A model generated the notes under the pieces. It saw nothing but the letters and a program-made list of their open reading frames with translations. It was not told the DNA's origin and did no database searches. From the NCBI GenBank assembly GCA_941918925.1, contig OW799234.1, forward strand, positions 85,200,497 through 85,264,496: a stretch of DNA of 64,000 bases, written 5' to 3'. The stretch comes from Phyto melanocephala. Lineage: Eukaryota; Arthropoda; Insecta; Diptera; Rhinophoridae. The translations under genes and the position numbers were made by a program. Shown piece by piece: positions 11,287-22,814 of this stretch (the first letter of the stretch is position 1; each line of letters opens with the position of its first letter).

Positions 11287-11857
11287 CACCCCTTTCTGAC
11301 TAGGCAAGTCACTTGCTCAAGTTAGTTTTTTATTTTCTTTTATTTTTCTTTGAACTTGCTTTCATGTTCAGACTCAGCAACTGACTTGCCCAAGTTTCGT
11401 TCTCTTTTACTTATTATACTCTTCACACAGTGAAAAAGGGTATATATAGGTTTGTCATTCCGTTTGAAATTTCTACAATTATCAATTATCTACACATACA
11501 TACAAACGTGGTATACTGGTTAGAGTGAGCCAACAAATTTTTTTTATTTTTTATTTTATTCAAATTTTTATTGTTTTATTTTTAATTTTTCTTTTAATTT
11601 ATTTTTTTTTGAAGCACATAAGTAAACTAAATGTATAATATTACAATGGGATGTTTTTATATATGTATGTTTTGTGTGTACGTATTTCATATGAGATAAA
11701 TGGTGACATAAACAATTGTTGTTGCATGACTACAGTTTGTGAAGGGTATATAAGATTCGGCATGGCCGAATATAGCACTCTTGTTTGTTTTTATTACTCT
11801 TTTGTTTTTGGTTTCTCAACAAAAACTTGCTCGTACTTGCCTAGTCTGAAAGGCGTG
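11287..11857. mobile_element. PIF/Harbinger-type MITE with an inserted family A segment, copy 2
   Basis: Ends 'cacccctttctgactaggca' and 'tgcctagtctgaaaggcgtg', flanked by TTA on both sides (11284-11286, 11858-11860). Nearly identical to 3030-3713, including the same inner family A piece (11417-11788). The two copies therefore transposed as a composite, not through separate insertions. It lies just upstream of the dsRBD gene start. Confidence 0.8.
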
Positions 11858-11921
11858 TTACTAGCGGTTTGCACGCACAATAAACTTTGAAATAATTATG
11901 TGCTCATCTGTCAAATTTTAT

Positions 11922-11990
11922 TTCCAATCATGGTGTAATTACATAAAGTGATAGGCTAAAGGAAAGCAATTTTTGTCTCTCTTTTTTATA
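11922..11990 (+). repeat. Short repeat shared with 45886-45955
   Basis: 'caatcatggtgtaattacat' followed by an 'aaagga(a/g)agc...tctctttttta' block occurs in both places, about 34 kb apart. Too short to classify; could be one end of a MITE family. Confidence 0.5.
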
Positions 11991-12895
11991 CCCTTCACCA
12001 GTGGTGCACAAGGGTATATATAGCTTTGTCATTCCGTTTGTAATTTCTACAATTTTCATTTCCGACCCCATAAAGTATATATTTTAGTTTTTTTTTTGTA
12101 ATTTTTTTTTTTAACATACGTAAACTCAATTTATAATTTTACAATGGGATGTTTTTATATATGTATGTTTTTTTATATGTATGAACGTATATCATGAGAT
12201 GAATGGTGATACAAACAATTTTTATTGCATGACTACACGTTGTGAAGGGTACAGAAGATTCGGCACGGCCGAAAATTACATTCTTACTTGTTTTCTTTAT
12301 ATACTTTATTTAAATACTTAAACCCTTTAATTTGATCCCCATATTGGCTCTTTCGGTTGTATAGAAACTGAAAAATATCGATTTCCGTTTGTAAATTTTA
12401 GAAAACAAAAACACTCAAGCAGTTGTACTTTTGTGCTTATATCTCGGTTGGTTTCAAACAAATTTTTTAGTTTTTATTATTTTTTCAAAAATATTTTGCC
12501 TATAACATTGTCGATTAAAGACCAATTTGTATAAAATTTTTCATGAATATCTCCAGAGGTCTATAAATTATCCTAGGGCTGGAAAATTTTAATTTTTGTG
12601 GTAAAAGTAAACAACAAAAAAACAGAGGCAGTTGTGATTTTTGCTCATATCTTAGAAAGCTATGAGGCGGCTATGCTGATAGCCAATACCGATTTGCTCC
12701 CTTATATTTCTGATATTTTGATACCTTACACGGGTTTGGCGATTTCGGTGAGCTTTAAAAAGTTGATTTCAACATACACACGAACAGACGAATAATACTT
12801 AATCAACTCCCCTATTCATAAGCTTTGAAAAAGTATATGGGTCGAAATTGATATTGTAGAAATGTATATACCCTTACAAAATGTAATCACTTCAA
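11985..12895. repeat. Dispersed family A sequences, two adjoining copies
   Basis: First copy 11985-12292, from 'atacccttcaccagtggtgc' to the hairpin 'ttcggcacggccgaa' and 'ttacttgttt'. 12300-12895 then carries the longer internal part ('gctcatatcttagaaagcta', 'ttgatttcaacatacacac', 'cccctattcataagctt'). Confidence 0.65.
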
Positions 12896-13037
12896 TCTAT
12901 TGACGAAACTTAAGTCACCTATGGTTAAAAATAACGGATTTATAGCCAAATAAAAAAGCTCTAACTCATTGCATTTCTTTAAATTTTATTCAGTTTTTGC
13001 CTTTTATTGTAAAGTAAAAAAATCGCGTTACGCCTTT

Positions 13038-14178
13038 TTTATAGCCTCCACCAAAAAATTGGTGGCGGTACATTCATTTTGTCATTCCGTTCGTAACACG
13101 TCGAAATATCCATTTTAGACCCCATAAAGTATATATTTTCTGAATCGGGGTTTAATTTTATGACGATCTAGCTATGTCCCTCCGTCTTTCCGCCTGTTGA
13201 AAGCACGATAGTGGTCGGACCGAAAAAGCTAGGGGGCTCAAATTTTGCCAGAATCTTTCTTATACACAAAGTTTGTTTGGCACTGAAAATGGGCTAATGG
13301 AATATTAGGAAATGAGTTATAGCTTGAAATGCAAGAGCAGGTAAAAAAACCATGTCCTTTCAACATTTAATAAAATTCAATTGTGTCCAAACGCAATACG
13401 TAGAGCCATAAAATTTAAAATGTATATTCCCTGAGTACAAAATATTTTTCCCCAAAAATTTCTAAAATCTATGAGTTAGAAAAGAAGTTATAGATCAAAA
13501 TGTACGAAAATTTATACGGCAAAGTGTATTTTTCGGTATATTCAAAATTTAAAACGTAATAAAACTGACAAAAAAGATGTATGATTCTAAAATTTTGCAA
13601 ACATTGCTTATTGATCAAAGACTTTGTACTAACGGAAAATAAATGTGACACGCCTTCTTTTCACGTAATCTACTGTTAATGAAATTTAAAAGCTCATAAA
13701 ACCGACAAAATTAGAGGTATGATAATTAAATTTCTAACATATACATAGCTTTCTATTCTACTCTCATAGCGGTCTACTCACGTAACCGACATATTTAGAG
13801 GTATGATGAAATTCCGCACATATAGCTTTCTAATCACTATTATGACAGAAAATAAAGGCGACACGCCCTCTTTAACGCCTACCTCCCATATAACGCTTTA
13901 TCTTAAATTCATATTATTTCTCTATGGACAAAGTTGTGGAAGAATAAAGGGCTAAATTGAAATTTCTAAATTGTATATATTATCAGAAACTATATTGAAA
14001 CGCCTACTTTAGCGCACATTTTCATTGAAAGACTAAATATACGAAAATATTTTAATAGTATATCGAAATTATACAAAGAAAGTGATACATATTTTAGTTC
14101 CATAGCGATTACTTAATAACAAAATAATAAATTTTGTGCTATAAGAGTACACAATATTGGTGGTGGGTATCAAAAATT
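13038..14178. mobile_element. Dispersed family C element, longer copy
   Basis: Starts 'tccaccaaaaaattggtggc' and ends 'attggtggtgggtatcaaaa'. Shares the 'gaccccataaagtatatatt', 'tagctatgtccctccgtct' and 'tttgtgctataagagtacac' blocks with 4065-4586. No transposase ORF. A right-end fragment occurs again at about 44580-44760. Confidence 0.65.
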
Positions 14179-14179
14179 C

Positions 14180-14910
14180 GTAGCAACGGCCAACATTTGA
14201 TAGACATAAACTTCACAAAAAAAATGCCAAAGAATGTTCTTTCAAATGATAATAAACATTCCTTATTTAATTTGAATTTTCACTGGGAACCTCAAAATGG
14301 ATCACCCTTTATTAGTACATAGCAGGTAATTGATCCTAGTTTTGAAAAATGTTTAAGAAATAAGCAAATTTCTTGTTAAGTCCTTAATAAAAAATTTATC
14401 TACATACATATGTATGTGCTTACAATATACAATGTAAGTATGTATGAACATATCTACATATGGTTAAAAAATGAAAGGCACAGCCGGTTGTTTAAAGTAA
14501 ATAAGAGAACAACAACAAAGAAATTTATTATGTTGTACACAATATAAGTAGAGAGCCCAACTATAAAACAAAACACAGAGAAACCAAAGATATACATACA
14601 TAAGTAAAATGTTTTTCTTGTCTCTTTTTGATTACCAACACAAATCTAAACACACACAAAAAAAGGCGCGTAAAGTACAGTCATACATTAAAAAGAAAAT
14701 GTACAATTAAAAAAAAAACATGAATTTAAATTAGTATAAAAACATGTCCAGATTTTTTGTAAAAAATTTATGCTATTGTAAAATAAAATTGTAAGGGAAA
14801 TAGGTAGGTACTATACAAATTTTTCACTTTTAGTAAAATAATAATAAAAAAAGCACATTTTTTCAAATTTTTATTTCAAAACAATGCAGGTAAGTATATT
14901 TAGGTACTAG
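14180..14910. other. AT-rich intergenic DNA
   Basis: No gene seen; a possible short ORF at 14134-14322 overlaps the repeat end and has no recognisable content. Confidence 0.5.
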
Positions 14911-14917
14911 GTAGTAA

Positions 14918-15229
14918 AGGCTATAATACACGGCATGTTTTTTACATCTGACTTTAAAATTTGTGAGACATAAGTATGTAAATCTACATGTCTGTCAAAA
15001 TTGTACTTTTACGCTGACTGCTTTGCAGCAGCAGAGATTTCTGCCAACGAGTGATGTCACATGTTTTTACAGAGGAAAATAGAGCGCACTCTAATTAAAA
15101 TTTTGTCAGATGTCTCAACACATGTGTTTTTACAGAAGTAATGTTTTAAAGGTAACACACGACATGTTTGTATTAGCAGTGGAGAATTTGACAAGTCAGA
15201 TGTAAACAGCATGCCGTGTATTAGCTCCT
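14918..15229. mobile_element. MITE with AGGCTATAATACACGG ends, TAA target duplication
   Basis: Left 'aggctataatacacggcatg' and right 'catgccgtgtattagctcct' are inverted repeats with two mismatches. They extend inward through 'ttttttacatctgactt' / 'aagtcagatgtaaac'. TAA flanks both ends (14915-14917, 15230-15232), fitting PIF/Harbinger. Confidence 0.75.
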
Positions 15230-15293
15230 TAAGTAAACAACAATTATTTTGTAGGTACAATTTCAAATCTCATGGTTCAGTTACCCTACGTTG

Positions 15294-15882
15294 CCACAAG
15301 CAAGTATTTACTTGCAAGTAGTGTATACGTATTACTAACGAAAATCAGGAGAAATTACAAAAAAAACACAAAAATTTTTTGAGTGGCTACACAGCACAGT
15401 GCAAGTTCATTTTTAAAATGTCGTCAACAAATAAACTTCAAACAAATTTAAAACAAATGGCGCTGCTTCAATTGGTAATTAAGTGTTGTCAATAGCCACT
15501 ATTAAACGTTACCTTTAGACATATAACTTTTTAATATAATTTTTTTTATTAAAAATTGATATTTATATTAAAACTTACATTTTAAATGAATATTTATATT
15601 TTTTCTTAATATTCTTCATATAAATATATACATATTTATTAAAAAAACTAGCTGAATTATTTATCACAACTGTATGATATATTAGTGAGTTAACAAAAAA
15701 CTCAGTATTAGACAACACTGTTTTTCGGCTTGTCACTTTACTTGCCGTAACTGTAAAAATTTTACTTGCTTAAAAATTTCTTCGCAAGCTGAGTCGCAGG
15801 TTGCCAAAGTGTAGTTGTGTTAGTAAAAAAGTGTTAGTGTATTGGTTTTTTTTCACTTGCACTTGCATGTGGCAACGGTAGG
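15294..15882. mobile_element. MITE with CCTACGTTGCCAC ends
   Basis: Left 'cctacgttgccacaagcaag', right 'cttgcatgtggcaacggtag'. TTA flanks both sides (15291-15293, 15883-15885). Inner 'acttgc' repeats near both ends. No ORF. Confidence 0.65.
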
Positions 15883-16040
15883 TTAGTAGGTTTGTATTGT
15901 TTTACTAACAGATTTTAGTATTGTTAAAATGTGTTATTAAAAACGTAGTGTCCTCTCTTTTATCAATTTGTCAGTGTATGTATTACGTTCTTAACGTAAA
16001 AATTTATTTTCTGTAAATTTCTTCCTAGCAGCAAGTTACG

Positions 16041-16092
16041 ATGCATATTTAAATAAGAGTGCTATATTCGGTCGTGCCGAATCTGATACTTT
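16041..16092 (-). repeat. Family A terminal hairpin fragment
   Basis: 'aagagtgctatattcggtcg' followed by 'tgccgaatctgata': the A-family end with its TTCGG/CCGAA hairpin, inverted relative to 12292. Confidence 0.6.
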
Positions 16093-16109
16093 TATATATA
16101 CATATATGA

Positions 16110-16344
16110 CTTGGAGTTAAAAGGGCCAATGCCACTTTTTTGCTTTTTTAAGTTAATCATTGCATTAGATTTGTTTTCTTGTTATATTTCATTATGGTAA
16201 AACAGCTAAAGTCATACTTTACCCAGAACAGCTTCATAAATAAAATGCTGGCCAATGTCACTATGAAAGCACCTATAAAAGTTAAAGTTCAATTGCAATT
16301 CTCTCAAAAGTAAATATTTTGACATTGGCCCTTTTAGCTCCAAG
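16110..16344. mobile_element. MITE with CTTGGAG(T/C)TAAAAGGGCC ends
   Basis: Left 'cttggagttaaaagggccaa' and right 'ttggcccttttagctccaag' are inverted with one mismatch, 235 bp in total. Inserted beside the family A end. Confidence 0.7.
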
Positions 16345-16429
16345 CCAAATATATAGTTATACGCCATTGTCTTCATTAATTCAGACGCCATATTTGATTT
16401 TGAGTTTCTACATAGTTGATTGCATTCTA

Positions 16430-17070
16430 CTAGTTCAGCTTTATCATTTGGTACTAATATTGGCTCTCTGGGTGGTAAACTGAAAAAAATAGATTTTCGT
16501 TTGTTAATTTCAGGAAAAACACCGCAGCATTTGTATTTAAAGGCTTATATCTCAGTTTAAAATCGATTTTCTTAAAATTATAATTTAATGTCTTTTAAGT
16601 GTCCAAAAATTATTTAGGAGCTTGAAAAATATATATTTTTTTAATTATAACCTTGCCGGTTAGTGACCTATTTGTCCAAAATTTTCACGATTATCTTTAG
16701 GCTTATAGGTATGTTTATCAATAGATATTCACAAGCGTACCTATAAATTATTCTAGAGCTGGAAAATGTTAATTTTATGGTGAAAATAGGGGGGGAAACA
16801 GAAGCTGTCGTGTTAATTTGGTCATATCTCAGAAAGTTATCGAGCGATTATGCTGATTTTCAATACCAATCTGCTCCCAAATATTTTACATATTTTTTAC
16901 CACATACGTGGCTTGACCTTATCAGGGGGCTTTAAAAATATGATTTCAACATTTCATAAGCTTTCAGAAAATATATACTTTAAAAGATGGGAAATTAATA
17001 TTATAGAAATTTCACAAGGAATGGCAAACCTATATATCCGTTTACACCATTGTGTAATGGTTATAAAAAC
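16430..17070 (+). repeat. Family A, long internal part and end
   Basis: Carries 'aaaaattatttaggagcttg', 'gtcatatctcagaaagttat', 'tgctgattttcaataccaat' and ends 'ggcaaacctatatatccg...gtaatggttataaaaa'. Diverged; no intact ORF. Confidence 0.6.
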
Positions 17071-17075
17071 AGTAA

Positions 17076-17206
17076 GGCCCATACCTAAACAAGAGCGTTG
17101 AGCGTCAAGCGTTGCAATTTTGCATGTATTTTGTTATTGTAACAAAAACAAAACACATGTAAAACTCCAACGCTTGACGCTCAACGCTCTTGTTTAGGTA
17201 TGGGGG
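17076..17206. mobile_element. Palindromic MITE, TAA target duplication
   Basis: 'ggcccatacctaaacaagag' at the left and 'ctcttgtttaggtatggggg' at the right. The arms continue as 'cgttgagcgtcaagcgtt' / 'aacgcttgacgctcaacg', giving about 38-bp arms. TAA on both sides (17073-17075, 17207-17209) suits PIF/Harbinger. Confidence 0.8.
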
Positions 17207-17209
17207 TAA

Positions 17210-19725
17210 CACGTATTATGCGACAGATTTTGTAATCTGATTTCTAATATCACAAAACAAATCTACATAGGTGGGTACTAACTGAATATTATTTAATAAA
17301 TTTAATCCACACATTTTACACATGTATTGTAGATGTATGTCAGTATCCTTTTCAATTTATGTTTGTTCTAAATTCACCATCACTTTAAAACCATATAGGT
17401 ATTCAGAAAAATAAACTTGAAGACTTTTTTTTTAGAATTTTAATGTAATGTAAAAAAAAGAGTGAAACATTCGTCTTCGTGAGTAGTAAGGCGTGCTTTA
17501 CACGTCACAAATTGTTTTACAATTATTTAGTCAGAGGGCGAATTACAACATTCGATATTAACTATAAAAACAAGAACATTATGAAGTAAAGAAAACTATC
17601 ACTTATGAATACATTTCGATGTATATTAAATGCCGTTAGTTGAAAAATTATGAGACCAACTTATTATTTAACTCAATAGCACAGCAAATCTCAACGTGTA
17701 AAGATCGTATTAAATCATTACTCGAAGTATTTCAATATTGCCACATGCAATAACATTTTTTATCTTTAGAAATTGTTCAAAATAATCGATTCTCTTGTAA
17801 CTATGTATCGAGAAATAGTAGTCGATTTTAATAAAAATAATCCGTGTTAAAAATGAACTTGCTCGTAGCGTAGCATTTTCGAATTTAAGTGAAAAATCTA
17901 AATTTACAGAAAATGAAATCTTTTTAGCTGTGTTTTTTTTATTTATTTGGTTAATGTCTGATTTGAGTTTTGCGTTTTTACACATATTACACATACAACA
18001 CTTTCTCTACAATATATTTTTTCCAGTAATGAATAGTAAAATCATGAAAGTGCAAAAAGATTGCGTGAGAATACTGTAGTTTTTATACATACGTACTAAA
18101 TTTTTTTTTTTATTAAGTTTGAGATACCTAAGTATCTATGCATGTAGATATTTTTTTACATTAGTTTTTCAGATATTCACAGACGGCTTACATACGTATA
18201 CAATTAGCCATTTATACGAAAAGAGGAGAGAATTAAAACAGTGTTACCATTAATGAATGCAAATCAACAACAATGCAAATGTTTGGTTTCATTTACGTTT
18301 TACATGTTACTAACTGTTCTATGACAAAATTTAATTGTTAACACAAAATTTACAAATTTAAAAAAAGGTTTAATAAGCAAACGAAACTAATACTATATCA
18401 TTCTTTAGTACACAGCCACCTAAACTATTTACCTATAATATAGCAAGTAGGAAGAATAATGAACTAAAATCGCTGCAAAGGACTCGAAGTAAAGCTATAA
18501 AAGTTGTTTACAATTTGCTTTTGTGGTATTTTACACTGTCACTGTAAAAATATCTCTAAAACATTTTTACCCATTAACGGTCACTATAAGTTACAGTTAC
18601 TTCACGTTTTTTTAATCTATCTATAATATTGGTCACCAAACAATTTTTTTGCAACAAAACCAAGCGAGATTTAACACCAGAAATAACATGAAAATGAGTA
18701 TAGTAAGATGTCGGTTGGAAACTACAAAACAACGTGTTCAATATAATCTCCCTTAGAATATAAGAAATATTGAACGAATTTCTGTTTATAAAAATATAAT
18801 GAAAATCTAGTTTCTTCCTAATCTGAAAACATTTCTCATAAATTAAATTTAAACAATGTTTAGTAAGATGTTGGTTGCTCGAAAAAAAATTATAGAAATT
18901 ATTTTTTATTTATTGAATTTGACAGCTGAAGTTTTAAACAAATTAGGAAACAACGCTACCTGATGAATAAGTACGAATTCACATCAGGTGATAACGAGTC
19001 TGCTACTTGCTCATTTTAGTTTGAATGGTATAATGTCAAATTATATATTACATATATTATTATATTATATTGGCATTTAAAATTGCGAAAAAAACATAAA
19101 AATTCTAAAGTTTGTGTCATAGTTTATTGTTACCTAATTAAAATAACATTAATGTTTTTTACAAAAATAAAATGCTTATTGTGTTTTTTATTTGTAAAAA
19201 TTTGTGTTGTGTTAGTTGTGAGAACTGCTTTAAAAATAAGATTTTGTAAAATAAACTAACAATAATGTTTTAAAAAGGTAAGAAATATTTTATTTGGAAA
19301 TATTTTTATTTATTAATTTGTAAAAATAAAATTTCCTAAATTAATAAACTTTCTAAGCCATTATTATGAAAAGCTATTAGCAGAATGGAATGCATTTTCA
19401 AAACCAGTTACGATTTCATTGTCAGCACTTTTTTTCAGTATAGGTATTCATATTAGATTTAAAAATACTATAAATCAAAAATCAATTTTAATACACTTAG
19501 AAAATATGGAGCATAGCAATTATTTTAACAATTTTGCATTCCTGTTAAAAACGCGAAAAATAAAACAAATTGTTTAATTTCAATTAAAATTTAATTTTTA
19601 TAAATTTACAAGAAATTTTTTTAAAATTAGTAAATGAAAAATTATCCTCTATTTTGTTTTAAATGTCATCCTAGATTTTATATTTTTTCATAGTTTACTG
19701 TCTCGCAATTCTATTAAATTTAAAT
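17210..19725. other. AT-rich intergenic DNA, nothing recognised
   Basis: No coding signal. A short inverted pair 'acctgatga' / 'tcaggt' at 18959-18990 recalls the inner ends of the CAAGGC MITE family but lacks its termini. Confidence 0.5.
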
Positions 19726-19729
19726 TGTG

Positions 19730-20805
19730 CTAGCGAAAAATTCCCATATATTCGTCATTTTATTTATGACGAAATCTTTGGTATTAAATTGATAATTTTT
19801 TATTGTATTTTACTGGTTAAGTCATTAAAGCCAATTTTGAGGGTGTTGGAGGGGCACATTTTTAACCACTAGATATAATCCATATGTAAATTTAATGGAT
19901 TTTATATTTTTTTAAATGAACTGTATTTTTCTAGTCAAGATCTTTCATTGGAAACCCTTTCGGTTTTATAAAGGCTAACAAAAATCGATTTTCAATAATG
20001 ATTTATTTCCAAAGATTGATATCACATACATATCTGGGCAACATGCGTATACTTTATGTATATAATAAAAATTATAGGCGAAGAGTATAAAGAGAACCCG
20101 CGAAAGCTATTTTCAAGTGATGATTTTACATTCTTAAATTTGGCAATTGTATTTTATATGTATATTTACGTACTTATGTAAATAGGTAGCTGTGGTGCAC
20201 AAGGGTATATATAGCTTTGTCATTCCGTTTGTAATTTCTACAATTTTCATTTCCGACCCCATAAAGTATATATTTTCTGAAAGCTTATGAATAGAGGAAT
20301 TAAGCCCTGACCGTCTGTCCGTGTGTTGGTTGAAATCAACTTTTAGAAGCAACTTTATGTTCCTCAGATCTGTAAATAGTATCAATCTCTTGGAAATATC
20401 CAGGAATGAATCGCTATTGAAATTCAGCACAATCGGCCCATAACTTTCTGAGATATGAGCAAAAAACCACGACCACCTCGTTTTTTTACACAATTACAAC
20501 AACAACATACATACATACATGTAAAAAACATACAAAAAAAAAATATATTAAAAATAGAAAAAAAAAAATAAAAAAAAAATTACAAAAAAAAATTAAAACA
20601 AATTATAAAATATAAATAATATATTAAATAAAATAAATTTTTTTTGGCTCAGCTGGGATTCGATGCCACATTTATTCTAACCAGAATATACATATGTACG
20701 TATTTTATATGAAATGAATGGTAATACAAACAATTGTTATTGCATGACTACACGTTGTGAAGGGTATATAAGATTCGGCACGGCCGAATATAGCTCTGTT
20801 ACTTG
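19730..20805 (-). repeat. Dispersed family A, long copy
   Basis: From about 20190 ('gtggtgcacaagggtatata') through 'gaccccataaagtatatatt', 'gcttatgaatagaggaatta' and the tRNA-like block 'ggctcagctgggattcgatg' (20646-20665) to the hairpin 'ttcggcacggccgaa' and 'cttgttt' near 20805. 19730-20120 holds related internal sequence. Confidence 0.65.
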
Positions 20806-21726
20806 TTTACTATAGTGTTGTTAAAGGGGTTACTTTTGACTCCAAGCTACTCGATAATTTTTTTAATTGAGTACTCGATACTACTTAATACTTTAACGGT
20901 TTTTTTTTTCGTATTAAAAATTAAAAATACATATACATAAGTACATACACAAATGGTTTAAAATATAGGGAAATCGATTAGGCAAAATCCCTCTATCTAT
21001 GTATGTTGGCTGAAATAAATTTTTCCAATCCCCCACACGTGGTATCAGTCTTTTAGAATTGTTAGGGAATAAATGGCTACTGAAAACCAGCACAATCGCT
21101 ACAAACAAATACTATTGCGTCCGTTTTTTCCATATCTTTACAACAAAAAATACAATTTCTCAGTCCTAGGAAAATTTTTAGGTGGACTTGTTTGTTACTA
21201 TTAATAGATATTTTACGACTCTATGGCTCTTCCTGAAAAATTTTGGACAAATTGGTCAATAATTCACAAAGTTACTGGCATATGTAGTTCCACAAGCCCA
21301 TAATTACATTTTGCACATGCTAGTGACATAAAAATTCAACTTATAGCTCAATATGGGAATCAAAAACAGTTTTCCCCTTTAAGAAGTTTAATATTAGTAT
21401 CAACTGAAATGGTTTGACCATTAGAATATAGAAAATCATAGGTAGGTAGGTAGGAAAGGGGAATGCAGGAAGCAAGAGCCACCTCCAACACCCACACTCG
21501 GAGATCAATATGGTCCATTGTTTCCCTTTATACAAGAAAGATAGAGGATTAAAACAACATCCTACAATAATCTGGAGTGCCGCGATCCCTAAACCTAGCT
21601 CCCACAGGACATTGTCCTGTTAAAACCCTAATAGTGGCCCTCAGACATAACTTATCCAGGCCCAGAAGTAACGTAGAGCCCACTGAGTTCAGCTTGGGCC
21701 ATAAAGCCCTTGACACTGCAGTTCAT

Positions 21727-22797
21727 CTACGCCATTTTATTCCTGTCGGATACCAGCGACATAATACGCCAAAAATAGTAACCTATCGGAGGCCTCAACA
21801 TGTCCACTTTGCACGTCGAAAACAGTGCTGATCCACCGCGCGCGAGTTTTTCAGCAATTTCATTGCCGACAATTCCATTCTGCCTTGGTACCCAATACAA
21901 TTTGACATTGAAGAGGCTCATGATCCTATCGAGTGATTTCCTGCACTTCCTTACTAGCCTAGATTTGACATGTCCCTTTAAGGCCCTAAACGCCGCCTGA
22001 CTGTCCATGTATACAGTAACCTCCCTACCCCTTGGACTATGTTCCAATATGAGATCCATTGCCTTATAGATAGCCAGAATCTCCGCTTGAAACACACTGC
22101 CGACAATTCCATTCTGCCTTGGTACCCAACACAATTTGACATTGAAGAGGCTCATGATCCTATCGAGTGATTTCCTGCACTTCCTTACTAGCCTAGATTT
22201 GACATGTCCCTTTAAGGCCCTAAATGCCGCCTGACTGTCCATGTATACAGTAACCTCCCTACCCCTTGGACTATGTTCCAATATGAGATCCATTGCCTTA
22301 TAGATAGCCAGAATCTCCGCTTGAAACACACTGCCGACAATTCCATTCTGCCTTGGTACCCAACACAATTTGACATTGAAGAGGCTCATGATCCTATCGA
22401 GTGATTTCCTGCACTTCCTTACTAGCCTAGATTTGACATGTCCCTTTAAGGCCCTAAACGCCGCCTGACTGTCCATGTATACAGTAACCTCCCTACCCCT
22501 TGGACTATGTTCCAATATGAGATCCATTGCCTTATAGATAGCCAGAATCTCCGCTTGAAACACACTGCCGACAATTCCATTCTGCCTTGGTACCCAACAC
22601 AATTTGACATTGAAGAGGCTCATGATCCTATCGAGTGATTTCCTGCACTTCCTTACTAGCCTAGATTTGACATGTCCCTTTAAGGCCCTAAACGCCGCCT
22701 GACTGTCCATGTATACAGTAACCTCCCTACCCCTTGGACTATGTTCCAATATGAGATCCATTGCCTTATAGATAGCCAGAATCTCCGCTTGAAACAC
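21727..22797 (-). CDS. Non-LTR retrotransposon ORF2 C-terminus with fourfold RNase H core
   Basis: The reading frame is open for 356 residues and consists of a 78-residue block repeated four times. Each block carries QAEILAIYKAMDL (catalytic Glu region), VYMDSQAAFRAL (catalytic Asp) and CWVPRQNGIVG. After the last repeat comes GNEIAEKLARGG, where RNase H domains usually have D/H residues; here Glu replaces the expected Asp. A stop after DRNKMA separates it from the normal C-terminal tail, which continues in another frame to about 21545 (WPKLNS..., LTGQCPVGARFRDRG). The natural enzyme would remove RNA from the RNA:cDNA hybrid. This copy lacks reverse transcriptase and is surely inactive; there is no start codon. 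Confidence 0.8.
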   Translation of the reverse strand: MFQAEILAIYKAMDLILEHSPRGREVTVYMDSQAAFRALKGHVKSRLVRKCRKSLDRIMSLFNVKLCWVPRQNGIVGSVFQAEILAIYKAMDLILEHSPRGREVTVYMDSQAAFRALKGHVKSRLVRKCRKSLDRIMSLFNVKLCWVPRQNGIVGSVFQAEILAIYKAMDLILEHSPRGREVTVYMDSQAAFRALKGHVKSRLVRKCRKSLDRIMSLFNVKLCWVPRQNGIVGSVFQAEILAIYKAMDLILEHSPRGREVTVYMDSQAAFRALKGHVKSRLVRKCRKSLDRIMSLFNVKLYWVPRQNGIVGNEIAEKLARGGSALFSTCKVDMLRPPIGYYFWRIMSLVSDRNKMA

Positions 22798-22800
22798 ACT
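21865..22800. repeat. Four tandem 234-bp repeats
   Basis: 'gccgacaattccattctgcc' recurs at 21865, 22099, 22333 and 22567, exactly 234 bases apart. 234 = 3 x 78, so the frame is kept. Units differ by only a few bases (for example 'ccaataca' in the first against 'ccaacaca' in the others). Confidence 0.97.
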
Positions 22801-22814
22801 ACCAGAAAATCATA

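Larger units (their letters stand above)
21441..22803 (-). mobile_element. 5'-truncated non-LTR retrotransposon with 11-bp target duplication
   Basis: The direct repeat AGAAAATCATA flanks it exactly (21430-21440 and 22804-22814), proving a single insertion. On the minus strand it begins inside the RNase H domain, continues through the C-terminal region after RNase H, and ends in a short CCTACC-type tail. The RNase H domain plus the C-terminal LTGQCPVGARFRDRG motif point to an I/LOA/R1-type element. Only the 3' end was inserted. Confidence 0.85.

Noticed and set aside
15057..15266. 69-residue minus-strand ORF
   Set aside because: Lies inside a MITE and reads through its TIR; not a gene.
21800..22000. 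Plus-strand ORFs across the 234-bp array
   Set aside because: Antisense of RNase H-coding sequence.
21865..22800. Possible CRISPR-like or satellite array
   Set aside because: Units are 234 bp, directly abutting without spacers, and code for RNase H; eukaryotic context.
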